From assembly GCA_003550325.1 (NCBI GenBank), contig QKWP01001222.1:3945-67944 (forward strand): a stretch of 64,000 bases of DNA. The letters are read 5' to 3'. This stretch comes from Gigaspora rosea. Lineage: Eukaryota > Glomeromycota > Glomeromycetes > Diversisporales > Gigasporaceae. Below, in pieces: positions 23,684 to 33,870 of the stretch. The first letter of the stretch is position 1. Each line of letters starts with the position of its first letter. Under the pieces are notes generated by a model, which saw only the letters and a program-made list of their open reading frames with translations, was not told where the DNA came from and did no database searches. The position numbers and the translations under genes were made by a program.

Positions 23684-23882
23684 TAAAAATTGACTGAATG
23701 ATGGTCTGGCCGATTCGATTAAGTTTGTGATTTCGGTAAGTGCTAATATTAAAAATATTTACCTGATCTCATGTAAATTACGTACAGTACGTACACATAT
23801 ATATCAATTTTATGGAATCTATTATGCTAAAATCACAAACTTGATTGAATTGGCCAGAACATCATTCGATCAATTTTTATTA
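23684..23882. repeat. Fold-back repeat
   Basis: Arms of about 45 bp (TGAATGATGGTCTGGCCGAT... and its imperfect complement ending CAATTTTTA) are separated by roughly 100 bp. A copy of GTAAATCATATAAA lies outside each arm in direct orientation. It is non-coding. Confidence 0.6.
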
Positions 23883-24052
23883 GGAATTATGAAAATAACT
23901 GTAAATCATATAAATTCCGGATTTAAAAATTTTATTTATTGATAAAATATGACAAGCCCATATTTTTTGCAGAATGAAGCAATTAATCAATATATTTAAA
24001 ATTTAACTATCCCAGCAATACATTTTTAATAAAATATATTGACTATATACAT

Positions 24053-25766
24053 CTAATTTATGTTAACATGCTCTGCCGTTATATAATAATTCTTAATTAT
24101 AGAGACACTAGAAGTATCCTTGTTATCTTCCTGAGGCTCATAAAAATTATCTTCATTAGGTTCATATGAATTATCTTCCTGAGACTCATACAAATTATAT
24201 GCCCGAGGTACTTTATAAATTTTTTGACGCCCACCAATTGTCGGGTTATGCTTCAAAGCATTAGTTTGTAATGTCAAATTTGCATTAGTAGTCTTGCGTA
24301 ATGGTTGACGAAATGGTTTTGTTAGGTTAGGATTTAGTGTAGACGCTGGTATGAATAAAGAAATTTTGGGCTAAAAAAATGGTAACATTTTATGTGTAAT
24401 GTATAATATAAATAAATTTCAATACATACTCGTTTTGACTCCGTAATAACCTCATCGTCCTATAAATAATTCAAAATTTTTAAATTAATAATATTTTTAA
24501 TATAAAAATATTTAAATTTTAAAATTTTTATTACCTTAATTGAAGCTTCTGATTCTTGCGGGTTTGAAGGAAGTGCACCAACACTATTGATTAATAGAGA
24601 CAATGCATCCTCCTTTTGCTTGTTAGAGGGACGAGCCACTTTTATGTCCAGTAATGGACATAGTGGTACCCATTGCAACGCCTTTTTGAAAAAGGGAAGT
24701 GATTGGAGTTGATCGACCTGAGTGATTTACAATGTCACGGTCCTTTATATCGATTCCTACTGCGGTACAAATGTCCTTCATGAAAGATCCACAAGACTTT
24801 GCTCCTAGTCTTGTATCGAGATACCATGGATCCTTTGAATAGTCTAAATAAGATAAGTGGTTTAAAAAAGTTAAATTTATGCATTGATTTCAATTTTTAT
24901 ATGATTTCACAGACCTTCATGTCCGTGAAATCACATAACAAGTTAAAGATCTCTAATTAATAACATACTTACTATTAATTTTTTTTGTTATTGATTTTTA
25001 GATGCAGATATGGACATTTAGAATTTAACGGCCTCTTGGAAAAGTAGAACTTAATATCATAGACGGGACCGTGAAATTCTTCAGGATCAGGTGGAACGGG
25101 TACAATAAGTGCATCCAAATTACCATCCACTCCGCCTTGGTCATTTTTTTGAGAATATTTCTTAAAATGAATTCCGCCATTAGAAGTAAATTCGAACTGC
25201 TCCATCAACATATTGTAATGTTCACCACCACGAGGTTGAAAAAGTAAGCAACACCACATAAACACGCGGTATTGCAAGCCCTGAGGAGTATTATTTGCAA
25301 CCATATAGTACTAAAAGATAGTTTGTAATTCTGTATCAGTAAGATGATCGTGGTGATGAGATACTATCCCTACTTTCTTAATTTTCTTCATTTTTCCATT
25401 TAAAGCCTCCCATAAATGAGTGAATTCCTTTCTATTCGATATATTAAAAGACTTAGTATCTCTCGGATGCTTTGAAATGTAAACGCTGAGTAACTTAATA
25501 CAGTTAATGAGAGAAGATGGTGTATATTCTTTCTCAGTGTTGACTTGTCGAATCCCCAAGATAAATTCGGTCATCTCACGTTCAAGTTGGTCCTTATCCG
25601 TAACTGTTTCGATTCTATAATCATATCCCACGTCACAGCGCCAATTTTCTAAAATCTTTACCCACTTCGTTGTTGCTTTTTGGGTGTTTTCAGGAATTGT
25701 ACTGTTAATTATCTCATTGATTTCTGCGCTCGTAGGTTTGTAATATTTATTTTTCATCGTTTCCAT
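24053..25766 (-). pseudogene. DUF3504-type (Crypton-like tyrosine recombinase) gene, four exons, inactivated
   Basis: Exons on the minus strand: 25766-24974, 24843-24535, 24459-24430 and 24370-24053. Introns start GTAAGT, GTAATA and GTATGT and end in AG; exons 2-4 join in phase. The order fits DUF3504 proteins related to Crypton tyrosine recombinases: an N-terminal core-binding part (TKWVKILENWR ... EYTPSSLINCIKLLSVYI ... HLTDTELQTIF), then QPRGGEH with the first catalytic Arg, then NHSGR (the His-x-x-Arg box) and ITGHKS (third His). Defects: an in-frame TAG at 25311-25313 (probably from CAG), an extra-base shift in an A8 tract at the end of exon 1, and loss of the segment between GHKSG and ARPSNKQ near 24635, where the family has its nucleophilic Tyr. 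Exons 3-4 encode a short acidic C-terminal tail with an (YEPQEDN)-like repeat. The protein should be catalytically dead even if expressed. Confidence 0.75.
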
Positions 25767-26109
25767 TTTTTTTACTAATCAACCAGAAAGAGAAAATTGT
25801 AATCGATCATAGATTAGTAAAATATTTATAGACGGTATATATTATGTCATTTACTTTTAATTAAACTTCTGTTGCTATAAATTAAAATTTATCTATTACA
25901 TAAAATTCATAAAAAAAAAATTGAAATCAAATAAGCTATACTTATCTTTCATACTATCGCTCATTCAAGTGATCCCGATCCTAATATAAAGTAATTTAAA
26001 TAAGTATATTAAAATACCTTTTTTTTTAAATGTAATAGTATATTAATTTATTAATACCGGTAAGTTACCTTTTCTTTTTAATTTTACTCTTAGTCGTGTC
26101 CAGTGATGC
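25767..26109. other. Upstream region of the DUF3504-type gene
   Basis: AT-rich with no gene and no repeat with definable ends. It presumably contained the promoter of the minus-strand gene. Confidence 0.3.
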
Positions 26110-26395
26110 CCGATTGCCGTAATTTGATAGATAATACCGTTATTGGATGCTACGCACCAATAACTGTCGTATCTGGGTCAGAATTTGACCGGAAGATGGC
26201 TGGGCCCGCAGGGCCCAGCCATCTTCCGGTCAAATTCTGACCCAGATACTTTCCGTTATTTGTCATGTGTAACAATAATATCGTGATCTTGCAGATCTCG
26301 ATATTATTGTTACCACATGCCAAATAACTCCAGTTATTGGATGCTTCACATCCAATAACTATATATTCCACGTTATGATCGACATCAAATTAGCC
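26110..26395. repeat. Cluster of perfect short-loop hairpins
   Basis: The largest hairpin (about 26168-26250) has perfect arms of over 35 bp ending TGGGCCC-GCA-GGGCCCA, a three-base loop. Around it are TTATTGG...CCAATAA hairpins (about 26130-26165 and 26331-26360) and a hairpin near 26268-26312 whose inner stem is GATCT-TGC-AGATC. The set is concentric and AT-poor relative to the surroundings. Confidence 0.8.
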
Positions 26396-26747
26396 AATAG
26401 TTAATTACCCTTGATGTAACGTAACACAATCAGGAACAAACGTTCGTTTTTTCAAAAATCGTTTATTTCTCAAACATTTGTATAAGAAACTACCTTTTGT
26501 GCCCTAACAAAAAATTTCTCTTGAGCAATTTTACTATGCATAACGCTAATCCCTAACCGTAATAAAAACTTTAAATAAACTTAACGAATTGGGTTGTGGG
26601 AAATATAACTTAAATATATCCTGCGAGAGATGCCCTATTCTTATATATCGTCATTATTCTTGGTTTCTGGCATTTATTTATCGAAATTTGTCAATTTCTC
26701 ATTTATTCACTTGGAAGCTATTTTTCAAGTATTTGGAATGACTTGTG

Positions 26748-27519
26748 GGCCGATAGCGTAAGTGGTTACACTCCCAGGTCACCAAACGTAAGGTCGCCGG
26801 TTCAACCCCCACTAGCAGACATGGAAAACTATATGTGATCACGAGAGGAAGGGCTGAACTAGGATGCTAGGACCGCAGTTGGTTAATTTAACCACATCAG
26901 TGTGTTTGTGCTACCAAATTTTGAAAATATTGGATACTACCAGCGGAATTCCGGTTGAATAAGGATAAAATGTATACTTCCGGTGGGATTCCGGTTGAAT
27001 GGTAACATGATAAAATAAGTGGCAAAGTTGCACTAACCCGATAAGGAAAAGGATCTCAGATGAACTCAGGATGGGCTCAGTCCTAACCCGAAATGAAAGA
27101 AGAACAAAAACTTTGGAAGGCCGAAGGAAGAAGGTACCGAGGACCTATCCCCCTGCCCCGGTCGGTATGAACGACTTGAGGTCTTGGTTGAAGTTGAAAG
27201 CTGAAACTTCGGAAGGCTAAAGGAAGGAAGTACTGAGAAGATCTTATCTTCTCTACGCCCTGGTCAGTATGGATGACCCGAGGTTCCGGAAGAAGTTGGA
27301 AATCTGAAAACATCGCCGGCGGATTGGGTAACCAAAATGAGTAATATCTGGGAAACTGATTACAGAATTAGGAGGTATAACTAGTCACAAAATATATAAC
27401 AATATAGAAATGTAATTTGAAAATTGTACAACCTTAATGTACAAAATAACAAGGACCTTAATAAATGAGCGCTATACGTGCCCCAACAGCCATAGAGCTG
27501 AAGGGTTAAATAAAAAAAA
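26748..27519 (+). mobile_element. tRNA-headed SINE with decayed target-site duplication
   Basis: The 5' head carries RNA polymerase III promoter boxes: TAGCGTAAGTGG (A box) and GGTTCAACCCC (B box), spaced as in a tRNA. A roughly 700-bp body, more GC-rich than the genome, includes two tandem degenerate units of about 105 bp (around 27105-27310, each with GAAGG...GTA..GAG and CGGTCGGTATGAACGA-like sequence). The 3' end is A-rich (TAAAAAAAAA). Flanks 26727-26747 and 27520-27540 match at 18 of 21 bases, an aged duplication typical of LINE-driven retrotransposition. Confidence 0.8.
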
Positions 27520-27641
27520 AAGTAGTTGGAATTATTTGTGTAAGTTGTTTGTTTTAATAAAATATGAATATACTTAATTTATTATTTAATAGACCTTGCC
27601 GTTAAAATTTCTACTACAGTGACTTCAATTTATTGATAAAA

Positions 27642-27815
27642 ATGGATCAACTCAAATATGAACTTTCAACTTTATTTTTCGAAATAAATTTTTTTGGAAT
27701 TTATCTTGCTATGATAATGAATACTATAGTTAGAGTAATATTTTTTGTAATAATAATTGGATTTTATACTCGCATTTGCACATACATTACATTTTTTGTT
27801 ACGATCAGCATCTGA
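27642..27815 (+). CDS. Short hydrophobic ORF, doubtful
   Basis: From ATG at 27642 an intact 57-codon frame encodes a very hydrophobic peptide (LAMIMNTIVRVIFFVIIIGF). In T-rich DNA such frames arise by chance. No family is recognised. Confidence 0.2.
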   Translation: MDQLKYELSTLFFEINFFGIYLAMIMNTIVRVIFFVIIIGFYTRICTYITFFVTISI

Positions 27816-28928
27816 GGCTTCTCAAGGTATATGATCAATAAATTATTTAGATTTAATTTAATTATAAATGCGTGCATTAATATTTTTCTTGTCTAATTGA
27901 CAATCGTAATTTTATTGGATGATCTTTAAAGTCATATGTCCAGCGTGTATATGCATATGTCGTACGTATCTGAATATTTTTTTTCTTTTCTAATTGACTA
28001 ATCTGCATTTTATTTTTTAATATGTCTAGTATGTACATGTATATGTCGTACCTAAAGTTATTCTAAATGCCAATTGTAATCTGGCATTTTGTTTAATAAT
28101 TTATGTTCTTTAAGATCATATGTCTAACACATGCTAATACATATCACATCTGAAAGTTGTGAGTTTTAACTTGCCTAAAGTTGCTGAAGTTACACTGGCC
28201 TAAAATTATCTAATGTTAGCTAACATGTGCGGATCAGGTGTTAATTCCGGTGAAGTGCATTTGTAATTGATAACGAAAACTATATGGGTAATGCAAATAT
28301 CCACGTGACCAACCAGCATTTTGATATACAAATTAAGGATTTTGATTGGATATTGCTATCTATTTTCATTTTTTTGGAGGGGGTCATCTAAAGAAGGGGC
28401 AAATTATTGATCAAATACCAATCAAATTATAGAATTTTTATGGTCGATGATGAAGCAAAACAAGAAATAAAAACAAAAAACCAGAAAAATACCAAAAACA
28501 GCAGTCTACACATACCTTGGGTGCAGTGTTCGAAATTAGATTTAAATTTGTTCAAAGTAAAAATTTTTTACTGTTCACTATTAAAATTTTTTTGATTCTC
28601 AAAAGTAACTACATAATATTGTAAAATAAATAAATATATTGAACTAGTTATAATAATTTATTATCAAAATTATTTAGTTGATATATAATTACTTTAGCAT
28701 ATATGAAAAAATGCTTTAATATATATTCATATATAGATGCATTAATAGAATTTTTATATGAATATGATACCATTTATGCTTTTATAGATAATATTAGAAC
28801 ATTAGATATTATAATGTGGAGATAAAAAGGGACATATATTTTCAATATATGTACATTATATATTTTTAATTTTTTTTTTTTTTTTTTTAGTAAGCATAAA
28901 TGAGAACATAACCAATATGTTGAGAATA
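27816..28928. other. AT-rich intergenic stretch
   Basis: The words ATATGTC..TGTACATATGC recur loosely near 27935-28150. No gene or element with ends is seen. Confidence 0.3.
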
Positions 28929-28936
28929 CTCATAGC

Positions 28937-30075
28937 CAGAGATGCCATGTTACAATATTGGACATGTGGACAATTTGGACATTTGGACATTTGGACAATG
29001 TCCAATTGTCCAAATAATTTTGATTGGACATAGTAACTTTTTTATTGGACATTAAAAAAAAATTAATTTAATCTTGGCCTAAATTAAACTTAATTCATGC
29101 CAATATTTACTAATACAAAATATCTTTAATTTACAGTATATTTAAAAAGTATACTAATAATAATAATAATTATTATTATTATTATTATAAAAATATGTAT
29201 ATGTACATATATATTCATGCTACTAAATCAACTTAAATTCCATTTTACTTACAATATTTACAATTGATATTGGCTAATGAAATATGATTAATTAAATAGA
29301 ATTTTAAAACTATAAAATGATTGTATTTCAAAAAGAATAATAACAATAGTTGTTTTTATTTTTAATTTTAAAATAAAGGCATATTATAAAAGAAAACACA
29401 CTAATACAAAAAATTAGAGGTAGCTTATTTTCTGATGTAATTAATTTTTGGATAGTTATTACATAGTAAAGTCTAAATTCTGCTATGTAAATCAATAATT
29501 AATGCTTAAGTAAATAGACTAAAATACATATACTAAAAGTTTTATCAAATTAAAGCAGTTTTTATTATTTGACTTTCAATGAATATATTTGTTAATAAAA
29601 TTTTAATTTTTTGTTGAACGTAAAAATTAAAAACCAATTAATAAAAAATTCTCTAATTTTAATAAAAATTTTAGAGTATATGTATTTTGATCTTCTAAAT
29701 AATTTTACTTAGGTGACTATATAATTGATTTGCATAGTAAACTTTGAACTTTACTATATAGCAACTATCATCATTCGTGAGGTAGCTTATTTTCAGATCA
29801 AAGAAGTTTTTGAGTTTTTGACCAAAATAAAGAGGATAACTTATTTTTAGCTTTTGGTGTTATATTATTAAAATTGTCCAATAAAATTATTGGCCAATTG
29901 GACATATGTCCAATTGACAATTTGGACATATGTCCAGTAACATTACAATTTATTTGGACATTGTCCAATGCCTAAAGGTTCAAAAAATTATTTGGACATT
30001 TGGACCATGTCCAAACTTCCAAATGTCCAATTGTCCAATTCTATTTTATTTGGACATTGTCCAATGACAACTCTG
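28937..30075. mobile_element. hAT-like non-autonomous element, CAGAGWTG family
   Basis: A 1139-bp element with the perfect 8-bp duplication CTCATAGC (28929-28936 and 30076-30083) and ends CAGAGATGCCA.../...TGACAACTCTG. Both ends contain clustered GGACA/TGTCC words (at least ten in total), as expected for subterminal transposase-binding repeats. The interior is AT-rich and non-coding. Related subterminal words occur at 13815-14115 and 7338-7449. Confidence 0.9.
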
Positions 30076-30386
30076 CTCATAGCTATTATGCTGTTTTCAT
30101 GAGAACATCAGTGTTTGAGTCCGAAATTTTGAACACTGCTCAGGTGAGTTAATTGAGAATGTCGAGAAAGAAAATTTGCTTCTATATAAATTTAACCTAA
30201 TATAGAATGACCCTAACTCTAAAATAAATCAAGAAGATTATTTATAAACATGAGTTGTTCTGCTTTATTTGCTTATTTTTTTTTGTAATTTTTTACTAAA
30301 TAGTAATATAATGGTAATAATTACCATTAAATTACCTTGATAAAAGATACTAAAAAAGGAGGTTCCCAAACCAGGGTAACTATGAA

Positions 30387-30578
30387 ATGGCTCAACAAGC
30401 GATCAACGTGTACAGGGTATTATATCCATATTACCCAGTAGATCATATACAAAAATCTGAAACACCGATACCAGTAAGAAAATCAAATCACCAAATGGAT
30501 TTACAAGATTGGAAATTAATCTGTGATGAGCATAAAGAAGATTGCACACATGATGATCTGTTAACAACAATCAGATGA
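30387..30578 (+). CDS. Small ORF of unknown function
   Basis: An intact 63-codon frame from ATG (MAQQAINVYRVLYPYYPVDH ... LQDWKLICDEHKEDCTHDD). The frame stays sensible upstream (PNQGNYE immediately before the Met, from about 30361), so the start may be an internal Met of a longer or spliced protein. It is soluble and acidic at the C-terminus, with a Cys-x-His pair. Its A-rich coding strand is like that of the neighbouring membrane-protein ORFs, so it may belong to the same decayed element. No family is recognised. Confidence 0.4.
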   Translation: MAQQAINVYRVLYPYYPVDHIQKSETPIPVRKSNHQMDLQDWKLICDEHKEDCTHDDLLTTIR

Positions 30579-31245
30579 AGATAATGAAAATCAAGACACG
30601 AAAATAAAGAAGAATAATAATCAGAAAAGAATTGATATTTTATTATAGTAAATTAATTAGCTAGATCGAAAATGTTAAGTTTTTATATCAAGAATTTTAT
30701 AATTATTAGAAAAGTATTTAAATAGTAGATTTTAGACATTCAAATCTGTGTATTGAAATTTGACAAACTAGTTGAATTAAGTGTTGAAAACTTAATCCAG
30801 AAATACCTTCAATACATGTACACTATTGAAATATTCTTGCTTTCAATAATCTTGACCCTTTATTGTATACCACTTGTAATTACTACTTTGATAGTAGTAA
30901 ACCATTTGATATATTGAAATCTACTCTTTGCACCAAAGAAATCTAGCATACATATTTAACATTTAACTTTATAATTATATTCTCTTATATTTATCAAAGA
31001 AATACTTGTAACAGTATATTTAACTGTACCCACTATTGAAATTATTTAATAAACTGATTATTATAAACATAACATACTTTGAATAAGTGAAAAGTAATTT
31101 GTTGGTTTATACTTACATATATATTAAGAACTAGCTACTCTTGAGAAATACTATACTCTTCGAAGGAAAAAGACTAATATTAAGACGTGCACTACAAGGC
31201 GAAACAAATAAAAAGCTGCATTGACATAATAAAAAGAATAACTAA

Positions 31246-31830
31246 ATAAGAATATATACTACACCTTACAAAATATTTATTGTCTGGATTATAATAAGTC
31301 TAACACCAACACCAAAGAATTTTATTAAAGCAGACGTTATAGTTGTAACTATACCAGCACTAGCACTAGCACCAGTCACTACAACTCCTACAGAAAGCAT
31401 TACTACAACTAAAGCAAGTAAAGAAACTGCAACTACCTCTATTCAACTAAGCCAAATGAATTAACCAGAAGATAACAATAGCAACCTTACTACTATTGTT
31501 GGAATATTAGCTGCTACATTAACAATATTGGCAATAACACTAACAGTATTAATCTGTTGTATACAAAGACTTAGAAAAAGAAAACAAGCATATAAGAGAC
31601 ATCTAAATACAGGAAAAGCACCCTCAATATCACAAGTACAACAAGGACTAGCGTATCAATATCCTAATACTACAGACTTACCATATCAACAAACCATATT
31701 CCAAACTCTATTTCAAAACCCAATTCCAGAACTAAACCAAAATCAATTAGCAATTCTAACAAGAAATATTGGATTTAGAGAACAAGCATTACAAAAACAA
31801 GCACTACCACCACCTTACCATAATAAGTAA
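31246..31830 (+). pseudogene. Type I single-pass membrane protein with PPPY tail, decayed
   Basis: One frame from 31246 to TAA at 31828-31830 encodes, in order: a hydrophobic N-terminal segment resembling a signal peptide (KIFIVWIIISLTPTP), a Thr-rich ectodomain (VTTTPTESITTTKASKETA), a possible N-glycosylation site (NNSN), a transmembrane helix (TTIVGILAATLTILAITLTV then LICCI), a strongly basic stop-transfer (QRLRKRKQAYKRH), and a Gln-rich cytoplasmic tail ending LPPPYHNK. PPxY motifs are ligands of WW domains of Nedd4/Rsp5 ubiquitin ligases. An in-frame TAA at 31462-31464 and the lack of an initiating ATG make this copy a relic or a mis-modelled spliced gene. A similar architecture occurs at 52960-53216. 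Confidence 0.5.
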
Positions 31831-31939
31831 TCCGAAATAAAAGAAGTTTAATATAGGAAGTTCACTGAACAAAAATTGATCAACAAAAAAGAAAAAGATA
31901 GGAATACTAAAATAAGACTAATACCATGACTACACACGT

Positions 31940-32059
31940 ATGAGCTTGATAAACAAAGATCAAATAATATCAATTATAGCAATAATCATTTCATTCACAA
32001 TAGGTACCACTACCGCATTAATAATATACTTCACACTACCAGAAATCGAAACTAATTAG
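31940..32059 (+). CDS. Mini transmembrane protein ORF
   Basis: ATG at 31940 to TAG at 32057 gives 39 residues. A short polar N-terminus (SLINKDQ) leads into one hydrophobic helix (IISIIAIIISFTIGTTTALI), followed by an acidic end (LPEIETN). It sits between two other single-pass membrane ORFs on the same strand. It could be a fragment of a longer protein, because the next about 280 bases also read as broken hydrophobic coding. Confidence 0.3.
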   Translation: MSLINKDQIISIIAIIISFTIGTTTALIIYFTLPEIETN

Positions 32060-32338
32060 CTCAAGACATAACAATCACATTACTATCTTCGCTCTTATCA
32101 GACCAATTTATGACAGAAGATCAAACAACATCGACAACTATTAACTGCAATTGTAACTTATAAACCCACCAGCATCTACGTTACTACTTATCTAATCACA
32201 ACAATATTTGTAGTTATCAAAACTATTCTTATAATCGAGTAAAACTATCAAAGATATAAAAAGAGACTCTACAAACAATTCTCTACTTTCTACGAATTAT
32301 ACAGGAATCAAGATCTTAACACTGGCTGTTGTTAATCT

Positions 32339-32542
32339 ATGAATACTCAAGACCAAGATATACAAACACCTGCCCAAACTCAAATCATAATACTTACCGT
32401 ATCCATTATAATCATATTTGTGATCATATCTATAGTTATATCAACCACCATATACTGCTGTTGTAAAGCAAAATTAAAAGAAGAAATTACCCAATCCATA
32501 ATAATACACAGATACCTTCACATATCTACAAAGACCTTATAA
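32339..32542 (+). CDS. Single-pass membrane protein ORF with CCC tail
   Basis: An intact 67-codon frame starting ATG. The N-terminus is Gln/Asp-rich (MNTQDQDIQTPAQTQ), then one transmembrane helix (IIILTVSIIIIFVIISIVIS), then a juxtamembrane Cys triplet and basic residues (YCCCKAKLKEE), a typical palmitoylation and stop-transfer context. The final residues look out of frame with this character (HRYLHISTKTL), so the original protein may have continued. It is part of the run of small membrane proteins at 31.2-32.6 kb. Confidence 0.4.
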   Translation: MNTQDQDIQTPAQTQIIILTVSIIIIFVIISIVISTTIYCCCKAKLKEEITQSIIIHRYLHISTKTL

Positions 32543-32832
32543 CTAAAGAATTAGTTGTAAATGGAAGTAAACTACCAACTAGTGTATTGACCGATTATGT
32601 TGTGCTTGATCATTGATCAATTTAGTTCAATAATCGAACACCAATTAAGGGGCTCGAGCAACAATGGGTCAATCAATGATTAAGATCAAATGAATATATA
32701 TTTGATCAACTAAAAGTTTTTTGATTATATATATCAGGAAGATAACAATTCATGTGCAATAGTTACCTTTCTAAAATGTAATCTTTGAATTTAATAACAT
32801 TCATATTTTTAGTTTATATTAATAATTATAAC

Positions 32833-33085
32833 ACGACAGAGTGAAACCTGAGTCACCAGCTAGTAAAACCTGAGTTTATTAGTAAAATCTGAGTTTTTTA
32901 AAAAAAATAAGTAAAATCTGAGTTTATTAGTAAAACCTGAGTTAATTAGTAAAATCCGAGTTTTTTAAAAAAAATAAGCAAAACCTGAGTTTATTAGTAA
33001 AACCTGAGTTTATTAGTAAAATCTGAGTTTATATAAAAAATAAGTAAAATCTGATATAGATAAGGTGAAATCCGCTATTAAACAA
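32833..33085 (+). repeat. Left terminal inverted repeat with tandem AGTAAAAYCTGAG units
   Basis: After the ACAGAGTGAAACCTGAG end, the sequence AGTAAAACCTGAGTTTATT and variants recur about eight to nine times, separated by TTAGTAAAA or AAAAAATA spacers. The array is mirrored in the right arm (39810-40052). Such phased subterminal copies are candidate transposase-binding sites. Confidence 0.85.
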
Positions 33086-33641
33086 TAAGTAGCTGCGCGA
33101 CGCAGTCACGCTAAACCAGGCATGGATGATAAACTGTATAAGCAAATAACGTCTAGGGACATTGCTTAAATAATGGAGAATTAAGCTTAATTTGATTAAA
33201 ATTTGAAATTACACTTTTGGGATTTATTTCACATTTATAGGGAAGAAAGGTTGAATAACTCTGATATAGATGGTTAAATTTTGTATCAAATTCAGATACG
33301 GCTGATTTGAAAATTAGTAGGACATGTGATGAATATTGTGATAATTGATAATTATTTTCGGTAATAAATATGTAGGTTTCGATAAAAATTTTTGGCCAGT
33401 ACATGATTATATCGAAGCGATATAATGGCTGAAAATATTATTATCAAAAAATACTTTTTATTACCGAAAATTTATTGTAATTTCGATAATTATAATACAT
33501 CAGGATGAAGCTTAGTTGTGAAATAGTGAAATCTTCTATGATCATTGCATTATCGTGAAATAATAAAAACAATAAAACACGAATAAATCTGTAGGAAATG
33601 TAAGTGGACCTTGTGCCAATGATAACTCATACAGGGAGGTC

Positions 33642-33870
33642 ACCAAAATTCTGTGTTGGAATGCTTCAGTGTGCATCGGAATTATGGTCGATTGGATCGG
33701 AATTGATCAATTTTGCTCCAAGATCATAAAAAATTTTACTAATAAATCTTATCTATTCATTAAGTAAAAAATGCCCAACTGATGATTTTGCTATAGAACT
33801 TGCTAACAACTGGGGCTAAACGCTGACCTAGATCCGATGCATCTGACCCAGAATTTTGGTGACCCTCCTG
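33642..33870. mobile_element. 229-bp TIR element, CAGGGAGGTCACC family
   Basis: The ends CAGGGAGGTCACCAAAATTC and, reversed, CAGGAGGGTCACCAAAATTC are near-identical over about 22 bp. The left flank is TA and the right flank TG, consistent with a mutated TA duplication. Non-coding, inside the 7.2-kb composite element. Confidence 0.65.

Noticed and set aside
26748..26820. Functional tRNA gene
   Set aside because: A and B boxes are present, but the segment is fused to a SINE body with an A-tail and flanking duplication, and I could not form a convincing cloverleaf.
32833..33085. CRISPR-like spaced repeats in the TIR arm
   Set aside because: The spacers are themselves near-identical AT sequence and the array is mirrored at the other end of an element. 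The context is eukaryotic.
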